The position numbers were made by a program, and so were the translations under genes. Below are positions 1 through 6,264 of a stretch of 7,844 bases of DNA, piece by piece. Below the pieces are notes generated by a model. The model worked only from the letters and a program-made list of their open reading frames with translations. It did no database searches and had not been told where the DNA came from. Each line of letters opens with the position of its first letter. Position 1 is the first letter of the stretch. Source of the stretch: an uncultured Bacteroidales bacterium (GTDB lineage: Bacteria; Bacteroidota; Bacteroidia; Bacteroidales; UBA932); assembly GCA_945912085.1 (NCBI GenBank), contig CAMEBJ010000053.1, positions 1 to 7,844 on the forward strand. Reading direction: 5' to 3'.

Positions 1-621
1 GAATCCCGGGTCGAGAATCCAGTCCTCAATCCCAGCTGCGGCAGCCTTTCGGGCGAAATCACGGAAATAATCCGCGACCGATTCCGTCACGTCGTCATAG
101 TCGCAAAGGCTCTGCATTGTCTTCGGAGTTCCCCTTTTGTGCATTGCTATATACTTCAGTCCCAGGCTCCCAACCAGAGGAAGCATCCGGGGGTCATCCT
201 CTCCGGCAGATATATCATTGACGATCAGGCGTTGTTTAATATTCCGTAAACCTTTGTCCGAGGCCGCGTCATCCGAGGCCGCGTCCACGCCTTCAATGTC
301 CTTCAGCTGCAACCACGCCCTTTCAATCACCGAGGCCCAGTAGGTGTCAATCGAGATTCTGATTTCCGGAAACCTCCTCCACAAGGCATCCAGAACCGGT
401 TCCAAACGCCTCCATTCCTCAGCCTCCCCCACCGGATCAGACCCGGGGCGCGTCGAGCAGGCGCCGATGTCGATGATGTCGGCCCCCTGCTCCAGCATTG
501 CCGAAACCCTCGCAATCACCTTCTCCAGATCCGGGATTCCGGAAGCCGAGAGACATCTGCTCTGTGCAAAATATGAATTATCCGTCAGATTGACAATTCC
601 CATTATTTCCACTTTTCTCAT
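1..621 (-). CDS. folP: Dihydropteroate synthase, 3' end outside window
   Basis: Dihydropteroate synthase condenses p-aminobenzoate with the pterin pyrophosphate to give dihydropteroate in cytosolic folate synthesis; it is the sulfonamide target. 207 codons are visible. Motifs in order: MGIVNLT at residues 7-13, GADIIDIGACSTRPGS at 46-61 (the DIGxxSTRPG signature), ISIDTY at 89-94, VNDISAG at 134-140, YIAMHKRGTPKTMQ at 157-170, and ILDPGF at 202-207 where the window ends. Two oddities are visible: the first signature reads NLTDNSYF rather than the usual NxTPDSF, and there is an extra acidic stretch at about 105-130 before VNDISAG that contains a duplicated DAASD. The start at 621 leaves only six residues before MGIVNLT, shorter than usual. 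The start at 603 is possible but would begin inside the first strand, so 621 is preferred. The gene is divergent from tmk. The family call is firm; the exact start is less certain. Confidence 0.95.
   Translation of the reverse strand, partial: MRKVEIMGIVNLTDNSYFAQSRCLSASGIPDLEKVIARVSAMLEQGADIIDIGACSTRPGSDPVGEAEEWRRLEPVLDALWRRFPEIRISIDTYWASVIERAWLQLKDIEGVDAASDDAASDKGLRNIKQRLIVNDISAGEDDPRMLPLVGSLGLKYIAMHKRGTPKTMQSLCDYDDVTESVADYFRDFARKAAAAGIEDWILDPGF
257..286 (-). repeat. Two tandem 15-bp copies inside folP
   Basis: Copies at 257-271 and 272-286 are identical except for the last base (a against c). The unit length is a multiple of three, so the frame is kept and the protein reads DAASD twice in a row (residues 113-122). 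This looks like a recent slippage or duplication event in a variable loop. Confidence 0.9.
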
Positions 622-638
622 TTCCTCGAATTCTTCAT
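618..638 (-). other. Possible six-codon leader ORF overlapping the folP start
   Basis: An ATG at 638-636 opens a reading frame MKNSRK whose TGA stop (620-618) overlaps the chosen folP start codon in an ATGA arrangement. The GAGGA inside it lies only two bases before the folP ATG, too close for a normal Shine-Dalgarno. It may be chance, or a coupling device. No protein-level support exists. Confidence 0.2.
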
Positions 639-644
639 AACTCA

Positions 645-652
645 CAAAGATA
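645..652 (-). promoter_or_regulatory. Bacteroidota -7 promoter box for folP
   Basis: Read on the minus strand this is TATCTTTG, an exact match to the TAnnTTTG -7 consensus of Bacteroidota primary sigma factor promoters. It lies 23 bp upstream of the folP ATG at 621, so the predicted transcript would have a leader of only about 15-20 nt. No convincing TTTG -33 box is seen at the usual spacing, so the call rests on the -7 box and its position. Confidence 0.45.
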
Positions 653-675
653 TGGAAAGTGTTTGGAATTTTGTC

Positions 676-683
676 TATATTTG
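676..683 (+). promoter_or_regulatory. Bacteroidota -7 promoter box for tmk
   Basis: TATATTTG followed by C matches TAnnTTTG exactly and sits 30 bp before the tmk ATG at 714. A start site a few bases further on would give a leader of about 24 nt. The -33 region lacks a clear TTTG at 19-21 bp. The box lies inside a longer upstream reading frame of tmk (TTG at 663), which argues against that longer start. Confidence 0.5.
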
Positions 684-713
684 CAGGATTTGAATCAAAA
701 AACCTCCAGGACA

Positions 714-1388
714 ATGCTCATCGTCATCGAAGGACTTGACGGGTCAGGGAAATCGACCCAGGTGAAGAAACTGAGAACATATCTCGAAAAACTCTATGGG
801 AGTGTCAATTACATACATTTCCCGCGTTACGGTGCCCCGGTTTACGGCGACCTCATCAGCCGATTCCTCAAGGGAGAGTTCGGCGCAAACGATCAGGTGC
901 ATCCCCAACTTGTCGCCCTGCTGTTCGCCGAAGACAGGCATTACGCCCTGCCGCAGATGACGGAGACGCTGGAGGAGGGTGGTTGCGTGCTGCTTGACAG
1001 ATATGTCTATTCAAATGTGGCCTACCAGTGCGCCAAGCTGGAGAATCCTCAGGAGCGCGAAAGGCTCCGGGAATGGATAAACGACACTGAATACGGGGAG
1101 TTCGGCCTGCCCAGACCTGACCTGAACATCTTCCTTGACGTTCCCATCGGCTTTGTGGAGAAGAAACTTTCCTCGCACCGTAATGGCAACGACAGGGACT
1201 ATCTGGAGGGCGGTCAGGACATCCACGAGGCTGACATAAACTTCCAGAAGGCTGTCAGACAGATGTATCTGGAGCAATGCGCCATCGACCCGGACTTCAT
1301 CAGAATCGACTGTTCGGGCCCTGAGGGGGAGATGCTTCCTCCGGATGAGATCTTCAGGAGAATAACCGGCGCAATGGGAGGCAGGTAA
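714..1388 (+). CDS. tmk: Thymidylate kinase
   Basis: Phosphorylates dTMP to dTDP with ATP, an essential cytosolic step of dTTP synthesis. The protein is 224 aa, close to the family's usual length of about 205-215. A P-loop GLDGSGKST occupies residues 7-15 just after the first strand, FPRYG is at 36-40 and the DRY motif at 95-97 is followed by SNVAYQ (thymidine site). The arginine/aspartate-rich stretch RDYLEGGQDIHEAD at 161-174 corresponds to the LID region. An in-frame TTG start at 663 would add 17 residues before the usual MLIVIEGLDG start, but it lies upstream of the predicted -7 box, so ATG 714 is chosen. The stop codon shares one base with the next gene's start (TAATG), which indicates co-translation with the DoxX-like gene. 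The divergent neighbour is folP, so both supply thymidylate and folate metabolism. Confidence 0.96.
   Translation: MLIVIEGLDGSGKSTQVKKLRTYLEKLYGSVNYIHFPRYGAPVYGDLISRFLKGEFGANDQVHPQLVALLFAEDRHYALPQMTETLEEGGCVLLDRYVYSNVAYQCAKLENPQERERLREWINDTEYGEFGLPRPDLNIFLDVPIGFVEKKLSSHRNGNDRDYLEGGQDIHEADINFQKAVRQMYLEQCAIDPDFIRIDCSGPEGEMLPPDEIFRRITGAMGGR
1376..1381 (+). promoter_or_regulatory. Ribosome binding site of the DoxX-like gene inside tmk
   Basis: GGGAGG lies six bases before the ATG at 1388, within the last codons of tmk. This is a strong Shine-Dalgarno for a phylum where such sites are often weak, and with the TAATG overlap it supports ATG 1388 as the true start. Confidence 0.6.
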
Positions 1389-2596
1389 TGGGAAAGTCAC
1401 ACAACAGATTCCGCAGGTTCTGCGCATTCGTCATCGGAATTGTCTTCCTGAGCGGAGGCATATTCAAACTCCTTGACCCTGTCGGCTCAGGACTCATAAT
1501 GGAGAGCTATTTCAAGTTTCTCCACCTGGATTTCCTGAATTGCATATCCCTCTGGGCAGCAGAGTTCTTCGCCTTTGCAGAGACATTTACCGGAATCCTG
1601 CTCATCAGCGGAGTCTTCCGCAAGGTGACTGCAATTGTCACATCTGTTCTGCTGACATTGTTCACCGCCCTGACAGTTCTGCTTGTAATTTTCAATCCTT
1701 CAATGGATTGCGGATGCTTCGGAGAGGTCATCCATCTTACCCATTGGGAATCGCTCATCAAGAACCTGATTCTGGACATTTTCGCTGCAATCGCCTTCAT
1801 CCCGTTCAGGGACTACGGAGAACCCCTGAAAAAGAAATATGTCTCAGCCGCAATCGCAGCCATTTCCTGTACGGTCCTCGCCGTCTATTCTCTCCTCTAC
1901 ATCCCGCTGGTGGACTTCACTGATTTCAGGCCGGGAAGCCGCCTGGAAGCATCACTGGAGACCGTTCCGGACATCTACAAAGCCACTTTTGTGTACGAAA
2001 AAGACGGAGTGAAGCGCAATTTCTCCCTCGAAAATCTCCCGGACAGCACCTGGACCTTCGTCAGCACGGAAACCTCCCTTGAGACCGAAAGGTCGGACGA
2101 ACGCATAGCCTCACTTTCCTTCCGTGACATCGAGGGGAACTACTGCGACAGCATCGCGACAGTGGGGAAAGTGCTGGCCTTTTCCGTTTACTCTCCGGAG
2201 AATCTCTCCCTAAAGAAATGGAAATCAATGGCTGACAAAATTGCTGCGGCCAATCGGGAAGGATTTGTCACCATTCTCCTTTCAAGAGACCTCACAGAAT
2301 TGGACAGGATTACCGAAGAATTGCCTCCCGAAGAAAGGCATACCATCGTCTCCTCAGCATACTCAGCTGATTACAAGACAATTGTGTCTCTTAACCGTTC
2401 CAACGGAGGAGTCACCTGCTTCCACGACGGCCACCTCGTTCGAAAATGGGCGGCAAGGTCCTTCCCGGACTTCACCTCATTCGAAGCCGACGGCAAAGGA
2501 AGTTCGGCAGAAGAAGCGGCAACAGCCGGAACAAGGCAGCAACTGACATTCCAGGCATTTCTCCTGTATGTCTATGCAGTCCTGTTGTTTATTTAG
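1388..2596 (+). CDS. DoxX/MauE-like membrane protein with C-terminal thioredoxin-like region
   Basis: A 402-residue membrane protein. The first 175 residues hold about five hydrophobic segments (roughly 11-29, 52-75, 80-103, 122-140, 151-173) and resemble the DoxX/MauE redox-associated family; MDCGCFG at 106-112 is the paired-cysteine motif typical of the MauE-like branch. A soluble region (about 180-365) follows. Its later part looks weakly thioredoxin-like (strand LAFSVYS at 263-269, a helix, strand FVTILLS at 293-299, then a glycine-containing strand pair at about 333-353), but it has no CxxC; its only cysteines are C253 and C344. A last hydrophobic segment spans 388-402. The layout resembles a Bacteroides family annotated as BT_3928-like (from memory). 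Its substrate is unknown; a role in thiol/disulfide or quinone-linked redox chemistry at the inner membrane is inference. It overlaps tmk by one base and is followed by purB after 22 bp. Confidence 0.8.
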   Translation: MGKSHNRFRRFCAFVIGIVFLSGGIFKLLDPVGSGLIMESYFKFLHLDFLNCISLWAAEFFAFAETFTGILLISGVFRKVTAIVTSVLLTLFTALTVLLVIFNPSMDCGCFGEVIHLTHWESLIKNLILDIFAAIAFIPFRDYGEPLKKKYVSAAIAAISCTVLAVYSLLYIPLVDFTDFRPGSRLEASLETVPDIYKATFVYEKDGVKRNFSLENLPDSTWTFVSTETSLETERSDERIASLSFRDIEGNYCDSIATVGKVLAFSVYSPENLSLKKWKSMADKIAAANREGFVTILLSRDLTELDRITEELPPEERHTIVSSAYSADYKTIVSLNRSNGGVTCFHDGHLVRKWAARSFPDFTSFEADGKGSSAEEAATAGTRQQLTFQAFLLYVYAVLLFI

Positions 2597-2607
2597 GAAT
2601 ATTTAAC

Positions 2608-2611
2608 AAGG
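2608..2611 (+). promoter_or_regulatory. Ribosome binding site of purB
   Basis: AAGG seven bases before the ATG at 2619, preceded by the A/T-rich string ATATTTAACA (2599-2608). It supports the start that gives the canonical MDLTSLTAVSPVDGRY N terminus. Confidence 0.4.
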
Positions 2612-2618
2612 TATATAT

Positions 2619-3959
2619 ATGGATTTGACATCACTCACAGCAGTCTCACCGGTTGACGGAAGATATGCAAGACAGACAGAACCCCTCAGGGATTATTTCA
2701 GCGAATTTGCACTGATCCGCTACAGGGTCAGGGTGGAAATCGAGTATTTCATCGCGCTCTGCGAGATTCCCCTCCCGCAGCTGGCGGATTTTGACAAAGG
2801 GAAATATGAAGCATTGAGGGACATCTGGCGCAAGATGACCCCGGAGGATGCCGCCAAGGTGAAAGACATCGAGAAAGTGACCAACCACGATGTCAAGGCT
2901 GTAGAGTACTACATCAAGGACAGGTTCAAGGAGATGGACATCATCCGCTGGGGTGAGTTCGTGCATTTTGGACTTACCTCACAGGACATCAACAACACAT
3001 CGGTTCCTCTGTCACTGAAAGAAGCTATGACAGAGGTATATATGCCGTTGCTGAACGAAGTAAAGGACAAAATCGCCGAGATGTCGCAGGAGTGGAAGGA
3101 CATCCCGATGCTTGCGAAGACCCACGGCCAGCCAGCGTCCCCGACAAGGGTCGGCAAGGAGTTCAGAGTCTATCTGGTCCGTCTTGAGGAACAGCTGAGG
3201 CAGTTCTCCGCCCTCGAATTCCCGGCAAAGTTCGGCGGCGCCACAGGAAATATGAACGCACACAAGGTTGCATTCCCGGGCATTGACTGGATCTCCTTCG
3301 GCAATGATTTCGTGGGCTCTCTCGGACTTCGGAGGTCATTCCCGACAACCCAGATCGAGCACTATGACAATCTCGCGGCCATCTTTGACTGCCTGAGGCG
3401 CATCAACACCATCCTGATTGACATGTCAAGGGACATCTGGACCTATATTTCAATGGAATACTTCCGCCAGAGGGTCAACAAAAACGAGGTCGGCTCATCG
3501 GCTATGCCGCACAAGGTCAACCCTATTGATTTCGAGAATGCAGAAGGAAACCTTGGCGTCGCAGATGCCCTGCTGACACACCTTTCAATGAAACTCCCGA
3601 TTTCAAGACTCCAGAGGGACCTGACCGACTCCACCGTGCTGAGAAATGTCGGTATGCCTCTGGCTCACGGAATCATTGCCCTGAATTCCCTGAAGAAAGG
3701 ACTTGGAAAGTTGATTCTGAATGAGGATGCCATCCGCGCCGACCTTGAAAGGAACTGGGCAGTGGTGGCAGAGGCGATTCAGACAATCCTCAGAAGGGAG
3801 AACTACCCTAATCCCTACGAAACGCTCAAAGCCCTCACCAGAACAGGGAAAGGCATTGACCACGAGTCGATTGCAGCATTCATTGAGGGACTTAACGTTC
3901 CGGAATCGGTGAAAGAGGAACTGCGCGTCATAACTCCGATGACCTACACGGGTTTTTAG
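2619..3959 (+). CDS. purB: Adenylosuccinate lyase
   Basis: Cleaves fumarate from SAICAR in purine synthesis and from adenylosuccinate in AMP synthesis; normally a cytosolic homotetramer. The 446 residues follow the E. coli-type form: N terminus LTSLTAVSPVDGRY at 3-16, TSQD at 120-123, KTHGQPASPTRVGKEF at 167-182 with His169 equivalent to the general acid, and the fumarase/lyase signature SSAMPHKVNPIDFENAEGN at 293-311. By family alignment Ser293 in the flexible loop would be the catalytic base and Lys299 a substrate contact. No key residue is missing. The length matches the E. coli enzyme (456) better than the shorter Bacillus form. It lies 22 bp after the DoxX-like gene and is probably the third gene of a tmk-led transcript, though a separate promoter cannot be excluded. 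It converges with the FtsB-like gene, with 14 bp between stop codons and no clear terminator. Confidence 0.98.
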   Translation: MDLTSLTAVSPVDGRYARQTEPLRDYFSEFALIRYRVRVEIEYFIALCEIPLPQLADFDKGKYEALRDIWRKMTPEDAAKVKDIEKVTNHDVKAVEYYIKDRFKEMDIIRWGEFVHFGLTSQDINNTSVPLSLKEAMTEVYMPLLNEVKDKIAEMSQEWKDIPMLAKTHGQPASPTRVGKEFRVYLVRLEEQLRQFSALEFPAKFGGATGNMNAHKVAFPGIDWISFGNDFVGSLGLRRSFPTTQIEHYDNLAAIFDCLRRINTILIDMSRDIWTYISMEYFRQRVNKNEVGSSAMPHKVNPIDFENAEGNLGVADALLTHLSMKLPISRLQRDLTDSTVLRNVGMPLAHGIIALNSLKKGLGKLILNEDAIRADLERNWAVVAEAIQTILRRENYPNPYETLKALTRTGKGIDHESIAAFIEGLNVPESVKEELRVITPMTYTGF

Positions 3960-3973
3960 GGACTCTAAGATTC

Positions 3974-4276
3974 CTAGGGAAGAAGATAGACATCATCACC
4001 GGGAGCAGCGAAATGGAAATGCTCCCTGGCGAATTTTTCGAGGGTATCGCGGTCGGAAGTCAGCATCTTTATGCGGTTGTCCATCCTGTCGATGCCCTCG
4101 CGATATTCCCGGATCTGCCTCTGCTGATTTGCGATGGTGACCTTGGCTCCTACCCAGTGAATCAGATTATTGCCGGGAGCGAATGTCAGCAGCAACAAAG
4201 CCACGACCGTCACAACGGTCGCAAAAATGAAGAAACTGCGGTGTTCTCCCGTGAACAAGTCTTTGATTTTTCCCAT
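3974..4276 (-). CDS. FtsB/DivIC-family septum formation initiator
   Basis: A 100-residue single-pass protein of the septum formation initiator family, whose members (FtsB, DivIC) pair with FtsL-type partners and recruit and activate the septal peptidoglycan synthases at the division site. Visible layout: short basic cytoplasmic tail (1-13), one transmembrane helix (about 14-32), a polar coiled-coil stretch (about 44-80, IANQQRQIREYREGIDRM onward), and a C terminus FAREHFHFAAPGDDVYLLP typical of Bacteroidota members. An open frame extends upstream to 4372, but ATG 4276 is chosen: it has AAAGGA four bases upstream, it begins just before the basic tail, and the predicted -7 box lies upstream of it. 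It converges with purB and diverges from the nucleotidyltransferase. Partner and essentiality are inferred from the family. Confidence 0.88.
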   Translation of the reverse strand: MGKIKDLFTGEHRSFFIFATVVTVVALLLLTFAPGNNLIHWVGAKVTIANQQRQIREYREGIDRMDNRIKMLTSDRDTLEKFAREHFHFAAPGDDVYLLP

Positions 4277-4280
4277 AAAG

Positions 4281-4286
4281 TCCTTT
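4281..4286 (-). promoter_or_regulatory. Ribosome binding site of the FtsB-like gene
   Basis: On the minus strand AAAGGA precedes the ATG at 4276 by four bases. It decides the start against the 32-residue longer frame beginning at 4372. Confidence 0.55.
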
Positions 4287-4296
4287 CGATTGTCTG

Positions 4297-4304
4297 CAAA
4301 AATA
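4297..4304 (-). promoter_or_regulatory. Bacteroidota -7 promoter box for the FtsB-like gene
   Basis: Minus-strand TATTTTTG matches TAnnTTTG, 20 bp before the ATG at 4276. A partial -33 element, TTTA (complement of 4326-4329), lies 21 bp further upstream. The predicted leader is short and would just include the AAAGGA site. Confidence 0.45.
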
Positions 4305-4382
4305 GTTAATTTTGTGAGATTTTGGTAAACAAATCGATTTTGTTTGTCATCAGATGGAACAATATTTAACACAACAACAGAT

Positions 4383-5312
4383 ATGAAACCTACATTGCTT
4401 GTCCTCGCTGCCGGAATGGGCAGCCGTTACGGAGGACTCAAACAGATGGACGGACTCGGTCCGAACGGTGAGACAATCATTGACTATTCCATTTACGATG
4501 CCGTTCAGGCAGGATTCGGAAAGGTGGTCTATATTGTCAGGGAGTATTTCCGTGAGGAATTCGAAAAGACTGTCAGGGAGAAATACAAGGATGTGAAGTG
4601 CGTTGACGGCTCTCCTCTCGAGTTCCAGTTCGTGGTCCAGGAACTCAACAAGATTCCGGAGGGCTACACCCTCAATCCTGAACGCCAGAAGCCTTGGGGC
4701 ACCGCTCACGCTGTCCTTATGGCAAAGGATGTCATCAAAGAGCCGTTTGCAGTGATCAACGGGGACGACTACTACGGAAAAGACTCTTTCAGGATTCTGG
4801 GAGACTGGCTCCGTGCCCACGAGAACACAAAAGGACAGTACTGCATCGTGGGATTCGAGCTGGACAACACCCTCTCGGAATCAGGCGGAGTGTCAAGAGG
4901 AATCTGCACGGCGGATGCAGAGGGTGAACTCACCCACGTGGAGGAGCATCACAACATCGCCCTCGCACAGGACGGAAAAGTCTATGGTGACAACAGCAAG
5001 GGAGAGAAGGTTGTCCTCGACGGCAAGGCTCTCTGCTCGATGAATATGTGGGGGTTCACTCCTGATTACTTCTGCAAGAGCAGCGAAATCTTCAAAGGCT
5101 TCCTTGACAAGAACATAGGCGAGCTCAAGGCTGAATTCTACATTCCATACGCAATTGACTGCATGATCAAGGCTGAGAGCGCACGCACCGAACTCCTGTC
5201 CACCCCGTCCCGCTGGTTCGGAGTGACATTCAAGGAAGACAGGCCTGGTGTAGTGGCCAAATTCCAGGAATTTGCCGACAAAGGCATATATCCTACACCT
5301 CTGTACAAATAG
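4383..5312 (+). CDS. Sugar-phosphate nucleotidyltransferase family protein
   Basis: A 309-residue protein of the NTP_transferase (RmlA/GalU-like) superfamily, which joins an NTP to a sugar-1-phosphate and releases pyrophosphate. LAAGMGSRYGGLKQ at 8-21 is the nucleotide-binding loop (GxGSR with downstream Lys20), PWGTAHAV at 104-111 contacts the base or ribose, and INGDDYYG at 125-132 carries the likely metal-binding aspartates (Asp128/129). SGGVSRG (167-173), EFYIPYAID (251-259) and RWFGVTFKED (277-286) lie at the usual places for substrate contacts. There is no left-handed beta-helix acyltransferase tail. The nucleotide and sugar cannot be told from sequence. ATG 4383 is chosen because the superfamily normally begins a few residues before LAAG; the frame open from 4344 adds 13 residues without family support. 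It diverges from the FtsB-like gene and is followed after 3 bp by the CPBP protease gene. Confidence 0.9.
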   Translation: MKPTLLVLAAGMGSRYGGLKQMDGLGPNGETIIDYSIYDAVQAGFGKVVYIVREYFREEFEKTVREKYKDVKCVDGSPLEFQFVVQELNKIPEGYTLNPERQKPWGTAHAVLMAKDVIKEPFAVINGDDYYGKDSFRILGDWLRAHENTKGQYCIVGFELDNTLSESGGVSRGICTADAEGELTHVEEHHNIALAQDGKVYGDNSKGEKVVLDGKALCSMNMWGFTPDYFCKSSEIFKGFLDKNIGELKAEFYIPYAIDCMIKAESARTELLSTPSRWFGVTFKEDRPGVVAKFQEFADKGIYPTPLYK

Positions 5313-5315
5313 CCT

Positions 5316-6215
5316 ATGGTTCGCAGAAAACCAAGAAAATCCTTCGACCTCCTCTCGGCCTACAGTTATTATGTACCGGGAGGAGGCGGAGTTTGTATGC
5401 TCCTGCTGATGATGTTCATCGGAGCCGTACTGGGGAACATCGTGGTTCTTCTTTTGGGTTTGTTCTCGATGGACTTTGCCCAAACCTACGGGATGCTAAT
5501 CTCCTACCCGCTGATGTTCATCCCGGCAATGCTCTACTCCTCTGCCCAAAGCCGCAGGAACGAGATGTTCGGAACGGGATATGCACTGGACAACAACAAT
5601 TTCGGCAGGTTGGGAGGATTTTCCTCAGCCCTTGCCGTCTCAATCGCCACCCTCGCCCTGGCATTCATAATGGATTCAGTGAATATGATCCTGCCTCCGA
5701 TGCCGGACTACATCAAGGCCATCTTCGAGAAACTCACAGAAGGTCCCCTCTGGGTAACATTCATCTCAGTCTCCATCTTCGCCCCATTCTTCGAGGAATG
5801 GCTGTGCAGGGGAATGATTCTCAGGGGTTTGCTTCAGAAAATGAAACCGGTCTGGGCAATAACAGTCTCAGCCCTGGTCTTCGCCCTGATTCATCTGAAC
5901 CCGTGGCAGGGACTTCCGGCATTTGCCCTCGGAATGCTTTTCGGCTATGTCTATTACAAGACAGGCTCCCTGAAACTCACCATGCTGATGCACTTCGTGA
6001 ACAACACCTTCTCGACAATCCTCAGCCAGGTGGACCGTTTCAAGGAAGCGGAATCCTTCTTCGATGTCATGAGCACCACCAACTACATCATCCTGATGGC
6101 CGCCTGCATTCTGATGACCGCCTACTTCATCTACCGTATGCACGCCTACATCAGCCTCCCCCTGGGACAGCGAAGTGCCTGCAAGCCTCTCGGGGACGAC
6201 TTGGCTGAAGAATAA
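5316..6215 (+). CDS. CPBP-family intramembrane glutamic protease
   Basis: A 299-residue polytopic membrane protein of the CPBP (CAAX protease and bacteriocin-processing, Abi) family, related to eukaryotic Rce1. About eight hydrophobic segments are visible (roughly 25-50, 56-76, 103-125, 146-159, 178-195, 198-214, 220-236, 255-275). All three catalytic motifs are present: EExxxR as E160-E161-WLC-R165, FxxxH as F189-ALI-H193, and HxxxN as H226-FVN-N230, so an active enzyme is expected. Substrates of bacterial members are mostly unknown; bacteriocin self-immunity, processing of membrane proteins and stress signalling are known roles in other members. The ATG follows the upstream stop after 3 bp with no Shine-Dalgarno of its own, which suggests translational coupling to the nucleotidyltransferase gene. 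The 49-bp gap after it, to the convergent MurU-like gene, holds no convincing terminator. Confidence 0.92.
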   Translation: MVRRKPRKSFDLLSAYSYYVPGGGGVCMLLLMMFIGAVLGNIVVLLLGLFSMDFAQTYGMLISYPLMFIPAMLYSSAQSRRNEMFGTGYALDNNNFGRLGGFSSALAVSIATLALAFIMDSVNMILPPMPDYIKAIFEKLTEGPLWVTFISVSIFAPFFEEWLCRGMILRGLLQKMKPVWAITVSALVFALIHLNPWQGLPAFALGMLFGYVYYKTGSLKLTMLMHFVNNTFSTILSQVDRFKEAESFFDVMSTTNYIILMAACILMTAYFIYRMHAYISLPLGQRSACKPLGDDLAEE

Positions 6216-6264
6216 GCGGAGACCGCCAGACGGGAAAAAATTAAGGGCACGACAGGAACGCATT

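Noticed and set aside
663..713. A 17-residue N-terminal extension of thymidylate kinase from a TTG codon
   Set aside because: It contains the predicted -7 promoter box and adds residues before the conserved first strand; ATG 714 fits the family.
1011..1427. A 138-codon open frame on the minus strand
   Set aside because: Antisense to thymidylate kinase, with no motif or start signal.
3944..3980. Possible bidirectional terminator between purB and the FtsB-like gene
   Set aside because: Only short TAGG/CCTA pairing is seen; the TTTTT belongs to the last purB codons and has no good stem before it.
4277..4372. A 32-residue N-terminal extension of the FtsB-like protein
   Set aside because: It spans the predicted promoter, and ATG 4276 has its own AAAGGA site and gives a normal topology.
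4893..5483. A 196-codon open frame on the minus strand
   Set aside because: Antisense shadow across the nucleotidyltransferase and CPBP genes, with no family motif.
5393..6208. A 271-codon open frame on the plus strand
   Set aside because: It overlaps the CPBP gene in another frame, and its translation is rich in Arg, Pro, His and Gln with no recognisable motif, while the CPBP frame has all catalytic motifs.
6216..6264. Possible terminator (GCGG-AGA-CCGC hairpin) between the convergent CPBP and MurU-like genes
   Set aside because: The stem is only four pairs and no T-run follows it on either strand in the right place.
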